Positions 15,309 through 28,902 of a stretch of DNA of 64,000 bases are shown one piece after another (the first letter of the stretch is position 1; every line of letters starts with the position of its first letter). The stretch lies in the NCBI RefSeq assembly GCF_007994135.1, contig NZ_VLKF01000001.1, forward strand, positions 2,976,001 to 3,040,000. Reading direction: 5' to 3'. The position numbers and the translations under genes are program-made. This stretch comes from Modestobacter roseus. GTDB lineage: Bacteria > Actinomycetota > Actinomycetes > Mycobacteriales > Geodermatophilaceae. The notes beneath the pieces are model-generated. The model was not told the origin of the DNA. It did not search any database and saw only the letters and a program-made list of their open reading frames with translations.

Positions 15309-16892
15309 CTACTCCCACTCGATCGTGCCCGGGGGCTTGCTCGTGACGTCGAGCACGACCCGGTTCACCTCGGCGACCTCGTTGGTGATCCGGGTGGAGA
15401 TCTTCGCCAGCACGTCGTAGGGCAACCGGGTCCAGTCCGCGGTCATGGCGTCCTCGCTGGACACCGGGCGCAGCACCACCGGGTGGCCGTAGGTGCGCCC
15501 GTCGCCCTGCACGCCCACCGAGCGGACGTCGGCCAGCAGCACCACCGGGCACTGCCAGATCTCGGTGTCCAGCGATGCTGCGGTCAGCTCCTCGCGGGCG
15601 ATCGCGTCGGCCTGGCGCAGCACGTCCAGCCGCTCCCGGGTGACCTCGCCGATGATCCGGATGCCCAGCCCCGGGCCGGGGAACGGCTGGCGCTGCACCA
15701 GGGTGTCGGGCAGGCCCAACTGGCGACCGACCTCGCGCACCTCGTCCTTGAACAGCGTGCGCAGCGGCTCGACCAGGGTGAAGGTGAGGTCCTCGGGCAG
15801 CCCGCCGACGTTGTGGTGGCTCTTGATGTTCGCCGTACCGGTGCCGCCTCCGGACTCCACGACGTCGGGGTAGAGCGTGCCCTGCACGAGGAAGTCGACG
15901 GTCTCGCCGTGCTCCTTGGCGTCGGCGATCACGTCGAGGGCGGCCTGCTCGAAGACCCGGATGAACTCCCGGCCGATGATCTTCCGCTTGGTCTCCGGGT
16001 CGCTCACCCCGGCCAGCGCGGTGAGGAACTGCTCGCTGGCGTCGACGACCCGCAGGTCGGCGCCGGTGACCGCGACGAAGTCCCGCTCGATCTGCTCGGT
16101 CTCGCCCTCGCGCATCAGGCCGTGGTCGACGTAGACGCAGGTCAGCCGGTCGCCGATGGCCCGCTGGACCAGCGCCGCCGCCACCGCGGAGTCGACCCCG
16201 CCGGAGAGCCCGCAGATGGCCCGCCGGTCGCCGATCTGCTCGCGGATCAGCGCGACCTGCTCGTCGACGACGTTGGCCATCGTCCAGCTGGGCGTGAGGC
16301 CGGCGATGTCGAACAGGAAGTGCTCGAGCACCGTCTGCCCGTGGGCGGTGTGCTTCACCTCGGGGTGGAACTGCACGCCGGCCAGCCGCCGGTCGACGTC
16401 CTCGAACGCCGCGACCGGGGCGCCGCTCGAGGTGGCGGTGACGGTGAACCCGGGCGGAGCCGCGCTGACCGCGTCGCCGTGGCTCATCCAGACCGACTGC
16501 TCGTTCGGCACGGCGCCGAAGAGCCGGCCGGGCGTGGTGACCGTCAGGGGGGTGCCGCCGTACTCCCGGTCACCGGTGCGGGCGACGGTGCCGCCCAGGC
16601 TCGCCGCCATCGCCTGGAAGCCGTAGCAGATGCCGAAGGCCGGCACCCCGGCCTCGAAGACCGCCGGGTCGACCTGCGGCGCACCCTCGGCGTAGACGCT
16701 GGACGGGCCACCGGAGAGCACGATCGCCGCCGGCTTGCGGGCCAGCAGCTCCTCGACCGGGACGTCGGAGCCCACGAGCTCGGAGTAGACGCCGGCCTCA
16801 CGGATCCGGCGCGCGATCAGCTGCGCGTACTGCGCGCCGAAGTCGATGACCAGGACGGTCGGGAAGTCCATGTGCGACGCACCGCTGCTCAT
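15309..16892 (-). CDS. guaA: GMP synthase (glutamine-hydrolysing)
   Basis: A 527-residue enzyme that converts XMP to GMP with glutamine and ATP. The class I amidotransferase half has Cys89 (FGICYGFQ) and the matching His-Glu pair (FHPEVKHT). The ATP pyrophosphatase half has the P-loop [12 protein letters not shown], and the C-terminal dimerisation domain ends [17 protein letters not shown]. The start at ATG 16892 is 8 bp after guaB3; a second in-frame ATG is at 16871. It forms one cluster with guaB3 and guaB. Confidence 0.96.
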   Translation of the reverse strand: MSSGASHMDFPTVLVIDFGAQYAQLIARRIREAGVYSELVGSDVPVEELLARKPAAIVLSGGPSSVYAEGAPQVDPAVFEAGVPAFGICYGFQAMAASLGGTVARTGDREYGGTPLTVTTPGRLFGAVPNEQSVWMSHGDAVSAAPPGFTVTATSSGAPVAAFEDVDRRLAGVQFHPEVKHTAHGQTVLEHFLFDIAGLTPSWTMANVVDEQVALIREQIGDRRAICGLSGGVDSAVAAALVQRAIGDRLTCVYVDHGLMREGETEQIERDFVAVTGADLRVVDASEQFLTALAGVSDPETKRKIIGREFIRVFEQAALDVIADAKEHGETVDFLVQGTLYPDVVESGGGTGTANIKSHHNVGGLPEDLTFTLVEPLRTLFKDEVREVGRQLGLPDTLVQRQPFPGPGLGIRIIGEVTRERLDVLRQADAIAREELTAASLDTEIWQCPVVLLADVRSVGVQGDGRTYGHPVVLRPVSSEDAMTADWTRLPYDVLAKISTRITNEVAEVNRVVLDVTSKPPGTIEWE

Positions 16893-16900
16893 CGTCGCCC

Positions 16901-18064
16901 TCAGCCGGCCAGGTGGCCGGCGGCGTCGTCGCGCCCGCCGCCGAGGACGAGGTCGACCCGCTGGAACTCCTTGAGGTCCCGGTAGCCGGTCTTGGCCATC
17001 GTCCGCCGCAGCGCGCCGAAGAGGTTGGTGCGCCCGTCGGCGGCCTCGGCCGGTCCGAGCAGCAGCTGCTCGAGCGTGCCGCGCGGCTCGGCCACGCCGG
17101 AGGTACCGCCCCGGGGCAGCCGCGGGTGCGCGGCCACCGAGTCCCACCACACGCCGCCGGCCGGCGCCTCGCTCGCCGCACGCAGCGGCTCGCCCAGCTG
17201 GACGGCGTCGGCGCCGCAGGCCAGCGCGCGGGCGATCGCCCCGCTGGTCTCGATCCGGCCGTTGGCGATCACGTGCACGTACCGGCCACCGGTCTCGTCC
17301 AGGTAGTCGCGGCGGGCCGCGGCGGCGTCGGCGATCGCGCTGGCCAGCGGCACCCGGATGCCCATGACGGCGTCGGCGGTGGACCAGCTGTCGGCACCCA
17401 CGCCGACGATCACGCCGGCGGCGCCGGTGCGCATCAGGTGCAGCGCGGTCTGGTAGTCGGCCGCGCCGCCGACGATCACCGGGACGTCGAGGTCGGCGAT
17501 GAAGTCCTTGAGGTTCAGCGCCTCCCCCGCCGTCGTCACGTGCTCGGCGGAGACGATCGTCCCCTGGATGACCAGCAGGTCCACCCCCGCGGCGAGGATC
17601 GCCGGCGCGAGCTGCAGCGTGTGCTGCGGCGAGACCCGCACCGCCGTCGTCACCCCGGAGTCACGCAGCTCCTTGACCCGGGCGGAGACCAGGTCGGGCT
17701 TCACCGGCTCGGCGTAGACCTCCTGCAGCAGCGCGGTCGGCGGCCCGCTGTCGGGGCCGGCGGCGTCCCGCAGCCGGCGGTAGACGTCGGTGGGGTCGTC
17801 GTAGCGGGTCCACAGCCCCTCCGCGTTGAGCACCCCGAGCCCGCCGGCCTGGCCGATGGCGATCGCGGTGGCCGGGCTGACCACGGCGTCGCTGGGGCTG
17901 GTGACCAGCGGCATCTCGAACCGGAAGGCGTCGATCTGCCAGGCGGTGGAGACGTCGTCGTGGTCGCGGGTGCGCCGCGAGGGGACGATCGACACCTCGT
18001 CCAGGTCGTAGCCCCGGCGGGCGAAGCGGTTCAGGCCGATCTCGACGTTGTCGCGTACTGGCAT
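16901..18064 (-). CDS. guaB3: GuaB3-family IMP dehydrogenase-related protein
   Basis: A 387-residue (beta/alpha)8-barrel protein of the actinobacterial GuaB3 family, lacking the CBS pair of true IMP dehydrogenase. At the place of the catalytic loop it reads [16 protein letters not shown], with no cysteine, so a normal IMPDH thioimidate mechanism is excluded. Family knowledge points to a related purine oxidoreductase role, not firmly settled. It lies between guaB and guaA on the same strand, as in mycobacteria. Confidence 0.9.
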   Translation of the reverse strand: MPVRDNVEIGLNRFARRGYDLDEVSIVPSRRTRDHDDVSTAWQIDAFRFEMPLVTSPSDAVVSPATAIAIGQAGGLGVLNAEGLWTRYDDPTDVYRRLRDAAGPDSGPPTALLQEVYAEPVKPDLVSARVKELRDSGVTTAVRVSPQHTLQLAPAILAAGVDLLVIQGTIVSAEHVTTAGEALNLKDFIADLDVPVIVGGAADYQTALHLMRTGAAGVIVGVGADSWSTADAVMGIRVPLASAIADAAAARRDYLDETGGRYVHVIANGRIETSGAIARALACGADAVQLGEPLRAASEAPAGGVWWDSVAAHPRLPRGGTSGVAEPRGTLEQLLLGPAEAADGRTNLFGALRRTMAKTGYRDLKEFQRVDLVLGGGRDDAAGHLAG

Positions 18065-18068
18065 GGGG

Positions 18069-20286
<2,218 letters not shown>

Positions 20287-20292
20287 CGGGAC

Positions 20293-20333
20293 GCAGCAGT
20301 GTGGTGACCGGGAGCCGGTCACCACACTGCTGC
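20293..20333 (+). terminator. 18-bp-stem hairpin after the DUF5319 gene
   Basis: Bases 20293-20310 pair perfectly with 20316-20333 around the loop GGAGC, 6 bp after the stop codon. There is no T-tract. The genes on either side converge, so it may stop transcription from both directions. Confidence 0.7.
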
Positions 20334-20472
20334 TACGGATCTCCGTCCGTCAGGACGTCGCTGGTCCGGTGGCGGGCCCGGAGGGTCCCCGCCGGAACGG
20401 CGGGAACGGCTCAGCGGCCGCAGGGGACGGCTCGTGGCCGCGGTGCGATCCGGAGGATCGCGATGTCACTCG

Positions 20473-21216
20473 TCAACTCATCATGCCGCGGCGGAAGCCG
20501 GTGGCCACCGCCTCGGCGCGGTCCTTGGCGCCCAGCTTGCGGAACAGCCGCCGGGCGTGGGTCTTGATGGTGTCCTCGGACAGGTAGAGCTCCCGGCCGA
20601 TCTGGGCGTTGCTCTTGCCCTGGCTCATGCCGGTGAGCACCTGCATCTCCCGCATCGACAGCGCGACGGCGGGGGTCTCGGGGACCGTCGAGCGGACGGT
20701 CGTGGGGGCCAGCCCGGCCAGCGGGGTCGCCCCGCCCCAGGACGGCCCGGACGACGGGCCACCGGCGCCGGCCATCACCTGGTGCGCCGAGCGGGGCGCA
20801 GGGGCCAGCGACGGCGGGCGGCCGGGCTCGTTGCGCATGCCGGTCCGGGAGAGCCCCAGGCCGAGCTCCAGCGGGCTGGCGTCCCACCGGAGGTACCCGC
20901 GGGCACCGGCGGCCACCGCGGCCCGCACGGAGTCCGCGTCGTCGGGGGCGCCGAGCACCAGCACGCGCAGCGCGGGGTGCGAGCGCAGCACCTGGGTGGC
21001 GACCGAGAGGCCGCTGTCGGTGGCCCGCTGGGTGCCGACGAGCAGGACGTCGGGCAGCCGGTTGTCCAGCCGCGCCATCAGCGAGGCCGGGTCACCGACC
21101 GCCTCGACCCGGCTGACGAACGGCAGGGCGAGGAGCCGGGCGGCGACCTCGTCGCGCACCCGTCGGCGCTCGTCGAACACCCAGACCACGGCACCTGCGC
21201 TCCCGTTGCTGCGCAT
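20473..21216 (-). CDS. BldM-like orphan response regulator
   Basis: A 247-residue regulator; ATG 21216 is preceded by GAGGACAGG. The C-terminal LuxR domain (LSMREMQVLTGMSQGKSNAQIGRELYLSEDTIKTHARRLFRKLGAKDRAEAV) is very close to BldM of Streptomyces, and the site beside guaB and whiB agrees. The receiver is degenerate: Gly61 replaces the phosphoacceptor Asp (DVLLVG) and the Lys of the switch is lost (LRWDAS). A Pro/Gly/Ser-rich linker of about 50 residues separates the domains. In Streptomyces BldM works as a homodimer or with WhiI without phosphorylation; a developmental role here is inferred. Confidence 0.85.
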   Translation of the reverse strand: MRSNGSAGAVVWVFDERRRVRDEVAARLLALPFVSRVEAVGDPASLMARLDNRLPDVLLVGTQRATDSGLSVATQVLRSHPALRVLVLGAPDDADSVRAAVAAGARGYLRWDASPLELGLGLSRTGMRNEPGRPPSLAPAPRSAHQVMAGAGGPSSGPSWGGATPLAGLAPTTVRSTVPETPAVALSMREMQVLTGMSQGKSNAQIGRELYLSEDTIKTHARRLFRKLGAKDRAEAVATGFRRGMMS

Positions 21217-21613
21217 CCTGTCCTCGATCACCGCGTGCTCCCGTTCTGCGCCGGCGGGGAGCCGGTGCGTACCGGTCCGGGCGAGCGCCCGGCCGATGGT
21301 CGGGAACGGGGTGCGCCCCGCTCCCGGGGGCGCCGCCACCTCCGACCCCCGGACGGGTGTCGGGGTGTCCCCCACCCCGGTGGTCGGCACTCCCTGTCAC
21401 CACCTTGATCGCCCGGGTGACGGGGCAACAGCGCCCGTCACCCCCGGGGGTGAGAGCCGGGCGGACGGCGGCCATCGGCGACGACGCGATGCACATCCCG
21501 GCAGATCTCGCACGACGAAACGTGATCAGCGGTGTTTGCCGCCTGCTGCGCGGGGGCACCCGCTGCTCCGTGACCGGGCAGACCCCCCGGTGCATCCGAG
21601 CCGAGGAGGTCCA
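21217..21613. promoter_or_regulatory. Divergent regulatory region between the BldM-like and WhiB3-like genes
   Basis: This 397-bp gap holds no convincing gene. It contains an inverted repeat, GGGTGACGGG (21415-21424) and CCCGTCACCC (21434-21443), with a 9-nt spacer, a possible operator between the two regulators. The whiB3-like gene has a GAGGAGG site just before its ATG. No consensus -35/-10 pair was found with confidence, as expected for promoters read by alternative sigma factors. Confidence 0.4.
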
Positions 21614-21913
21614 ATGGCCGACATCCGCCGACTGCCCAACCCCGTCGCCGAGGTCTGGGACTGGCAGTTGCACGGCGCCTGCCGGGGAGAGAGCACGTCG
21701 CTGTTCTTCCACCCGGACGGTGAGCGCGGCCCGGCGCGTGCGCGCCGTCAGGCCGCCGCCAAGGCCGTCTGCGGAACGTGCCCCGTGATCGACGCGTGCC
21801 TCAAGCACGCGCTCGCCGTCCGCGAGCCCTACGGGGTCTGGGGCGGCATGAGCGAGGAGGAGCGGGCCCGGCTGATCGCCGCCGAGCCCGCGGCCATCGC
21901 CGCCGGGGTCTGA
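21614..21913 (+). CDS. WhiB-family iron-sulfur transcription factor, WhiB3-like
   Basis: The 99-residue protein has the four cluster cysteines (Cys23, Cys53, Cys56, Cys62), the GVWGG turn (74-78) and a basic C-terminal stretch. The N-terminal LPNPVAEVWDWQLHGACRG and FFHPDGERGPAR closely match mycobacterial WhiB3, which is also next to groEL1 and the guaB region. WhiB proteins bind a redox-sensitive [4Fe-4S] cluster and region 4 of the main sigma factor. GAGGAGG lies 6 nt before the ATG. Confidence 0.93.
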   Translation: MADIRRLPNPVAEVWDWQLHGACRGESTSLFFHPDGERGPARARRQAAAKAVCGTCPVIDACLKHALAVREPYGVWGGMSEEERARLIAAEPAAIAAGV

Positions 21914-21956
21914 GCACCGGGGTCTGCACCGCCGGGCGGGAGACCCCCCCGCCCAC

Positions 21957-22009
21957 GAACGCCGAGAGGGCCGGTCCGACAGCACGTCGGACCGGCCCTC
22001 TCGGCGTTC
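21957..22009. terminator. 24-bp perfect hairpin between convergent whiB3-like and groEL1
   Basis: Bases 21957-21980 are the exact reverse complement of 21986-22009, with the loop AGCAC. The hairpin lies 43 bp past the whiB stop and 46 bp past the groEL stop, so it can serve both strands. No T-run is present on either side. Confidence 0.75.
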
Positions 22010-22055
22010 ACCGGGACCGCCGGCCGGGACTCGTCTCCCGGCCGGCGGCCCTTCG

Positions 22056-24141
<2,086 letters not shown>

Positions 24142-24258
24142 GTCGTGACGCCCCCTTCGGTGTCGGACGGGTACTCGGGTAGGTGGTGCGGTGGTGCAGA
24201 TGCTGTGGCACGGAGTCGCGGGAGCTGCCGTCGCGGGGGTCAGCCACCGGCCGTGTCG

Positions 24259-24293
24259 TTGGCACTCTACCCACGTGAGTGCCAGCCACTCAA
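24259..24293 (-). promoter_or_regulatory. CIRCE operator overlapping the groES promoter
   Basis: TGGCACTC (24260-24267), nine bases, then GAGTGCCA (24277-24284) match the CIRCE consensus TTAGCACTC-N9-GAGTGCTAA bound by the repressor HrcA. On the minus strand TTGAGT (24288-24293), 18 bp, and TAGAGT (24264-24269) form a promoter whose spacer and -10 lie inside CIRCE, so HrcA would block RNA polymerase. The site is about 120 bp upstream of groES. Confidence 0.88.
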
Positions 24294-24327
24294 CCGGGTC
24301 GCCCGCCCGGGCGACAGGGCCGTGGGC

Positions 24328-24333
24328 CAGGCT
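24328..24333 (+). promoter_or_regulatory. -10 element of a leaderless promoter
   Basis: CAGGCT is followed by 7 nt and the GTG at 24341; no ribosome binding site is visible. This places the promoter of the methyltransferase gene about 35 bp from the groES CIRCE region on the opposite strand. Confidence 0.45.
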
Positions 24334-24340
24334 GGTGGCC

Positions 24341-25627
24341 GTGTCCAGCACGCACCCGGCGGCCGAGTCCGGCGACCCGTCCGGCGATGAGGCCACCGAG
24401 ACGGTGCGCCAGCTCCGCGACGTCGCCACCCCGGCCGGAGCCGCGGCCCTGGACCGGGCCGCCGCCCTGCTGGCCGAGGGGGTCGACGCCGTCGCCGCGC
24501 TGACCCGGTTGCGCGCCGAGGTGGGCGTGGACCTGGCCGGTCCGGCCTGGGGGTTCGCTCGCCAGCGTGCCCGCGCCCGGGCCGTCTTCGGCGCCGACGC
24601 CGACCGGCTGCTGTTCACCGGCGACACCCTGGAGCAGGCCGGCCGCCCGGTGCTGGCCACCCGGAGGGCGCACCGGCTGCTCGCCGGCGGGGCCACCGCC
24701 GTCGCCGACCTGGGCTGCGCCGCCGGCACCGACACGATCGCGCTGGCCCGGGCAGGCGCCCGGGTGGTCGCCGTCGACCGGGACCCGGTCGCCCGGGAGC
24801 TCACCGCGTTCAACACCGCGGCGCTGGGGCTGGCCGACCGCGTGCAGGTGCGTGCCGCCGACGTCGTCGACCTGGTGGCCGCGATCCCCGATGGCCCGGC
24901 GACCGGCGGACGGGTGGCCGGGTGCGCCGCCGCCTTGCTGGACCCGGCACGGCGGGCCGGCGGACGGCGGCTGCTGGACCCCGACCGCTGGTCACCCCCC
25001 TGGTCGACGGTGTCCCGGCTGCTCGACGTGCTGCCCACCTGCGTGGTGAAGGTGGCGCCGGGGCTCGACCACGACCGGGTGCCACCGGGGGTCGAGGCCG
25101 AGTGGGTCTCCGCCGGCGGGTCGATCGTCGAGGCGCTGCTGTGGGGCCGCGGGGTGTCGGCCGCGTGGCGTCGCGCCGCCCAGCTGCGGCCCGACGGCTC
25201 GGTGGCCGAGCTGACCGCCGACGCCGACCCCGGGCTCGCCCCGGTGGCCGGGGTGCGCGCCTGGCTGCACGAGCCGGACCCGGCGGTGATCCGCTCCGGC
25301 CTCGTCGCCCTGGTCGCCGAGCAGCTGGACGGCAGCCTCGTGGACCCGACGATCGCCTACCTCACCTCCGACGCGGCAGCCGACTCCCCCTGGGTGTCGT
25401 CGTACCGGGTGGCCGAGGTGCTCCCGTTCAACCTCAAGAAGCTCAGGGCCCTGCTGCGCGCCCGCGGCGTCGGCCGGGTCACGGTGAAGAAGCGCGGTTC
25501 GGCGATCGAGCCCGAGACGCTGGCGCGGCAGCTGCGCGGCCCGGGCAGCGGGACGGCGGTCGTCGTCGTCACCCGGGTGGCCGGCGCCCCCACCGTCCTG
25601 GTCTGCGAGCCGGCTCAGGCCCGGTAG
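24341..25627 (+). CDS. Class I SAM-dependent methyltransferase with THUMP-like C-terminal domain
   Basis: The 428-residue protein has a helical N-terminal part, a SAM-binding motif [16 protein letters not shown] (about 124-139), acidic VAVDRDP, and the LDPARR motif seen in this actinobacterial family. Its C-terminal part ([25 protein letters not shown]) is the THUMP-like domain, which suggests an RNA substrate, but no activity is established. It is often annotated only as methyltransferase. Its end overlaps the decayed chemotaxis gene by 13 bp. Confidence 0.83.
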   Translation: MSSTHPAAESGDPSGDEATETVRQLRDVATPAGAAALDRAAALLAEGVDAVAALTRLRAEVGVDLAGPAWGFARQRARARAVFGADADRLLFTGDTLEQAGRPVLATRRAHRLLAGGATAVADLGCAAGTDTIALARAGARVVAVDRDPVARELTAFNTAALGLADRVQVRAADVVDLVAAIPDGPATGGRVAGCAAALLDPARRAGGRRLLDPDRWSPPWSTVSRLLDVLPTCVVKVAPGLDHDRVPPGVEAEWVSAGGSIVEALLWGRGVSAAWRRAAQLRPDGSVAELTADADPGLAPVAGVRAWLHEPDPAVIRSGLVALVAEQLDGSLVDPTIAYLTSDAAADSPWVSSYRVAEVLPFNLKKLRALLRARGVGRVTVKKRGSAIEPETLARQLRGPGSGTAVVVVTRVAGAPTVLVCEPAQAR

Positions 25628-26191
25628 GCCAGCCGCAGCCCGCGCCAGTGCCGGTCGCGCGCCAGGATCGGCCGCGGTGAACCGGGTGGTGTGCTGCAGC
25701 GGGTCCGAGCCGCGCACCGGCCGGCAGTCGGTGTCGAACAGGTCGCCCAGGCTGACCGCCCCGCCGGCGAGGGCCTCCTCGAAACCGGGCGGCGGCCAGC
25801 TGCCGCACGTTGTCGGCGATGACGGTGAGCCCTTGCCGGCCGCGCCGGAGCGGGCGGGCTCGATCCGGGCGTCGAGCGCCAGCACATGGGTGCGCTCGGC
25901 GAAGGCGGTGCCCTGGGCGGCGGTGGCGGCGATCTCCGGCAGCGCGCTGCGGGTGGCGGCCAGCTCCCCGCCGACCGAGGCGACCCAACCGACCAGCGAG
26001 TGGATGGCGGCCGGCGATTCGCGCACCGCCTCCTGCGAACCGGCCGAAGGTCTCGGCCTGACCGGCCACCGCGCCGGAGAGGACGTCGACGCTGACGTCG
26101 ACCAGCTCGATCGCCAGCCGTCCGGCGTCGTCGGCGACGCGGGCCACCACCGGGAGACGGCGTCGGGAGCCGGGCGACGGTGCAGCCTCAT
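25615..26191 (-). pseudogene. Decayed methyl-accepting chemotaxis protein
   Basis: Fragments of one soluble receptor lie in order but in different frames. They are an N-terminal RLPVVARVADDAGRLAIELVDV, the hairpin-tip remnant ALDARIEPARSGAAGKG (canonical ALNAAIEAARAGEAGKG), then VIADNVRQLAA in another frame, FEEALAGGAVSLGDLFDT, and a C-terminal [14 protein letters not shown] before the stop at 25615. The stretch normally found between LQHTTRFTA and the C-terminal piece is missing, so frameshifts and an internal deletion are both present. ATG 26191 may be the old start. No function is expected. Confidence 0.8.
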
Positions 26192-26314
26192 CCGCTGGAC
26201 CACGGCCACCACTCCCGCCCGGGCCCGCGGGCCCGTCCGACGCACTCAGCTGCGGGGAGCATCGGCGTCGGCCGCTGGTACGTGAGCCGGGTCGTGCACC
26301 GGGGTTCGGGCGGG

Positions 26315-27349
26315 TCAGCGGCTGACGACCTCGATCGGCAGCGAGCTGTCCGCGCCCAGGTCGACCTGCGAGGCGGTGACCCCGGCCTCGACGAGCCGGG
26401 AGCCGAGCGCGGCCACCATCGCGCCGTTGTCGGTGCACAGCCGGCGGCTGGGCACCCGCAGCACGATGCCCGCCGCGTCGCAGCGCTCCTGGGCCAGGGC
26501 GCGCAGCCGCGAGTTGGCCGCGACTCCCCCGCCGATGACCAGGTGGTCGACGCCGTGGTCCCGACAGGCCCGCACCGCCTTCGCGGTGAGCACGTCGACC
26601 ACCGCCTCCTGGAAGGCGGCGGCGACGTCGGCCACCGGCACCGGCTCACCGGCGCGCTCGCGGGCCTCCACCCAGCGGGCGACCGCCGTCTTCAGGCCGG
26701 AGAAGGAGAAGTCGTAGGCGGCGTCCCGCTGGCCGGTGAGGCCCCGCGGGAACGCGATTGACGCCGGGTCGCCGTCCCGGGCCGCGCGGTCGATCGGCGG
26801 GCCGCCGGGGAAGGGCAGCCCGAGCACCCGGGCCACCTTGTCGAACGCCTCGCCGGCGGCATCGTCGATGGTGCGGCCCAGCTCCTGCACGTCCTGGGTC
26901 AGGTCGGGCACCAGCAGCAGCGAGCTGTGCCCGCCGGAGACCAGCATCGCCAGCGACGGCTCGGCCAGCCGGCCGTGCTCGAGCTCGTCGACGGCGACGT
27001 GCGCGGCGAGGTGGTTGACCCCGTAGAGCGGCACGTCCAGGGCGAGCGCGTAGGCCTTGGCGGCCGCGACCCCGACCAGCAGCGCGCCGGTCAGGCCCGG
27101 TCCCGCCGTCACCGCGACGGCGTCGACGTCGTCCAGGGAGACCCCGGCGTCGGCCAGCGCCCGGTGCACCGTGGGGACCATCGCCTCCAGGTGCGCGCGG
27201 GAGGCGATCTCCGGGACGACGCCGCCGAAGCGCTCGTGCTCGGCCATGCTCGTGGCCAGCGCATCGGACAGCAGCGTCTGCCCGCGCACCAGGCCGATCC
27301 CGGTCTCGTCGCACGAGGTCTCGAACCCCAGCACCAGCGGCTGGCTCAT
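26315..27349 (-). CDS. tsaD: tRNA N6-adenosine threonylcarbamoyltransferase
   Basis: The 344-residue catalytic subunit transfers threonylcarbamoyl to A37 of ANN-decoding tRNAs, giving t6A. The ASKHA-fold features [10 protein letters not shown], the metal ligands HLAAH (HxxxH), VSGGHSSL and [11 protein letters not shown] are intact. It overlaps rimI by 4 bp (ATGA) and completes the tsaE-tsaB-rimI-tsaD unit. Confidence 0.96.
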   Translation of the reverse strand: MSQPLVLGFETSCDETGIGLVRGQTLLSDALATSMAEHERFGGVVPEIASRAHLEAMVPTVHRALADAGVSLDDVDAVAVTAGPGLTGALLVGVAAAKAYALALDVPLYGVNHLAAHVAVDELEHGRLAEPSLAMLVSGGHSSLLLVPDLTQDVQELGRTIDDAAGEAFDKVARVLGLPFPGGPPIDRAARDGDPASIAFPRGLTGQRDAAYDFSFSGLKTAVARWVEARERAGEPVPVADVAAAFQEAVVDVLTAKAVRACRDHGVDHLVIGGGVAANSRLRALAQERCDAAGIVLRVPSRRLCTDNGAMVAALGSRLVEAGVTASQVDLGADSSLPIEVVSR

Positions 27350-27798
27350 GACCGCACCTCCCTGCTCATGACGACGGCGTCGGCCCCGCTGAGCGGGTAG
27401 TAGTGCGGCCGCCGGCCGATCTCGGCGAAGCCGCGGCGGGCGTAGAAGGCCTGGGTGGCCGCGTCGTCGGCGCGCACCTCCAGCAGCACCGGGGTGGGGC
27501 GCCGGTCGGCCTCGGCCAGCAGGGTGTCCAGCAGCAGCGCCCCGATCCCCTCCCCCTGCCGCGCGCCGGTGACCCCGATCGTGGCGATGTGCGCCTCGTC
27601 GGCGTAGGCGATCAGCCCGGCGTACCCGACCACGCGGTCGTCGGGGTCGACGGCGACCAGGTAGCGGCGGGTGCCGGGGCGGGCGAGCTCGTCGCGGTAC
27701 ATCCACTCGGTCCAGGTGTCCGGGGCGAAGAGCTCCTCCTCCAGCTCCATCACCCGGGGCAGGTCGGCGACGGTCATGGCGCGCAGCCGCACGCTCAC
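27346..27798 (-). CDS. rimI: Ribosomal-protein-alanine N-acetyltransferase
   Basis: A 150-residue GNAT enzyme, RimI type, that acetylates the N-terminal alanine of ribosomal protein S18 and probably other proteins. The acetyl-CoA loop is [19 protein letters not shown] and the family end [18 protein letters not shown] is present. It is coupled at both ends by 4-bp overlaps to tsaB (GTGA) and tsaD (ATGA), as is usual in actinobacteria. Confidence 0.93.
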   Translation of the reverse strand: MSVRLRAMTVADLPRVMELEEELFAPDTWTEWMYRDELARPGTRRYLVAVDPDDRVVGYAGLIAYADEAHIATIGVTGARQGEGIGALLLDTLLAEADRRPTPVLLEVRADDAATQAFYARRGFAEIGRRPHYYPLSGADAVVMSREVRS

Positions 27799-28424
27799 TG
27801 GCTCACCGGCTTCCGGGTCACCGACGGCACGGCGTCGGGACGGCGGAGGTACAGCGGCTCCAGCGGTGCCGGCGGCCGACCGAAGAGCGGGGCGGCGGCG
27901 CGCAGCAACCCGGCGGTGGTCACCTCGGCGGCGGCGACGTCGCGGCCCAGCCGCTCGGCGAAGCGGACGTCGCCCACCACCGGGTCGGTGACCGGGGCGT
28001 CCTCGGGCCGGTCCACCCCGGGACCCGCCGTCCGCGCACCCGTCGCGTCGTAGGTGGCCCAGTGGACCTCCTTGCGCCGGGCGTCGGTGACCACCGAGCG
28101 GGCGCCGTCGCCGACGGCGTCCAGCGAGCAGACCCCGTGCACCGGCAGGCCCCGTGCGTCGCCGAGCGCCGCGGCGGTGACCACGCCGACGCGCAGCCCG
28201 GTGAACGGGCCCGGCCCCAGGCCGACGACGACCGCGTCCAGCTCGCGCATCGCGACCCCGGCCTCGGCGAGCACCTCGCGGACGGCGGGGGTGAGCAGCT
28301 CGGCGTGCCGGTTGCCCGAGGCGACGGCGCGCTCGGCGAGCACGGTGACGCCGTCGTCCGCCGTCGACCGGGCCAGACCGACGACGAGGGTCGGGGTGGC
28401 GGTGTCGAGCGCGAGGACCAGCAC
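27795..28424 (-). CDS. tsaB: t6A synthesis partner protein TsaB
   Basis: A 209-residue ASKHA-fold paralogue of TsaD that forms the TsaBD heterodimer for t6A synthesis. The N-terminus [17 protein letters not shown] and [14 protein letters not shown] are diagnostic. The metal site of TsaD is absent, as expected. It starts at GTG 28424, 8 nt after TACGCT (28433-28438), and lies 25 bp from tsaE, so it may have an additional near-leaderless promoter. Confidence 0.94.
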   Translation of the reverse strand: MLVLALDTATPTLVVGLARSTADDGVTVLAERAVASGNRHAELLTPAVREVLAEAGVAMRELDAVVVGLGPGPFTGLRVGVVTAAALGDARGLPVHGVCSLDAVGDGARSVVTDARRKEVHWATYDATGARTAGPGVDRPEDAPVTDPVVGDVRFAERLGRDVAAAEVTTAGLLRAAAPLFGRPPAPLEPLYLRRPDAVPSVTRKPVSQ

Positions 28425-28449
28425 GACCGACGAGCGTAGTTCGCCGCGG

Positions 28450-28902
28450 TCAGCGCTCGGTGAGCCGCTGCTCCCAGCCGGGGCCCACCGGCACCAGCCG
28501 GGCGGTGCGCACGTCGTCGTCCCGCCGGTCCAGCTCGACGACGAGGTGCTCGTCGGCCAGCTGCTCGACCAGGCCGTGGCCCCACTCGACGACGGTGACC
28601 GCCTCGTCGGTGGTGGCGTCCAGGTCCAGGTCGTCGACGTCGGCCATGCCGGACAGCCGGTAGGCGTCGACGTGCACCAGCGGCACCCGGCCGCCGCGGT
28701 GCACCCGGGCCAGCACGAACGTCGGGGAGGTCACCGGGCCGCGCACGCCCAGCCCAGCGCCGATGCCCTGGGTGAGCGCGGTCTTGCCCGCGCCCAGCGG
28801 CCCGGCGAGCACCACCAGGTCACCGGCGCGCAGCAGCCCGGCCAGCTCGCGGCCGAAGGCCTGGGTGTCGGCGACGGTGCGCAGCTCGTGCTGGCGGTTC
28901 AC
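28450..28902 (-). CDS. tsaE: t6A synthesis ATPase TsaE
   Basis: A 150-residue P-loop protein needed for turnover of the TsaBD complex. The Walker A motif GPLGAGKTALTQGIG (about 34-48), TSPTFVLAR and VHVDAYRL are present. GTG 28902 overlaps the upstream uracil-DNA glycosylase stop by 4 bp (GTGA), so translation is coupled to it. Confidence 0.94.
   Translation of the reverse strand: MNRQHELRTVADTQAFGRELAGLLRAGDLVVLAGPLGAGKTALTQGIGAGLGVRGPVTSPTFVLARVHRGGRVPLVHVDAYRLSGMADVDDLDLDATTDEAVTVVEWGHGLVEQLADEHLVVELDRRDDDVRTARLVPVGPGWEQRLTER

Noticed and set aside
21480-21613. Small frame upstream of the whiB3-like gene (beginning MHIPADLARR)
   Set aside because: No ribosome binding site or recognisable homology, and the frame runs out of step into whiB; treated as leader sequence.
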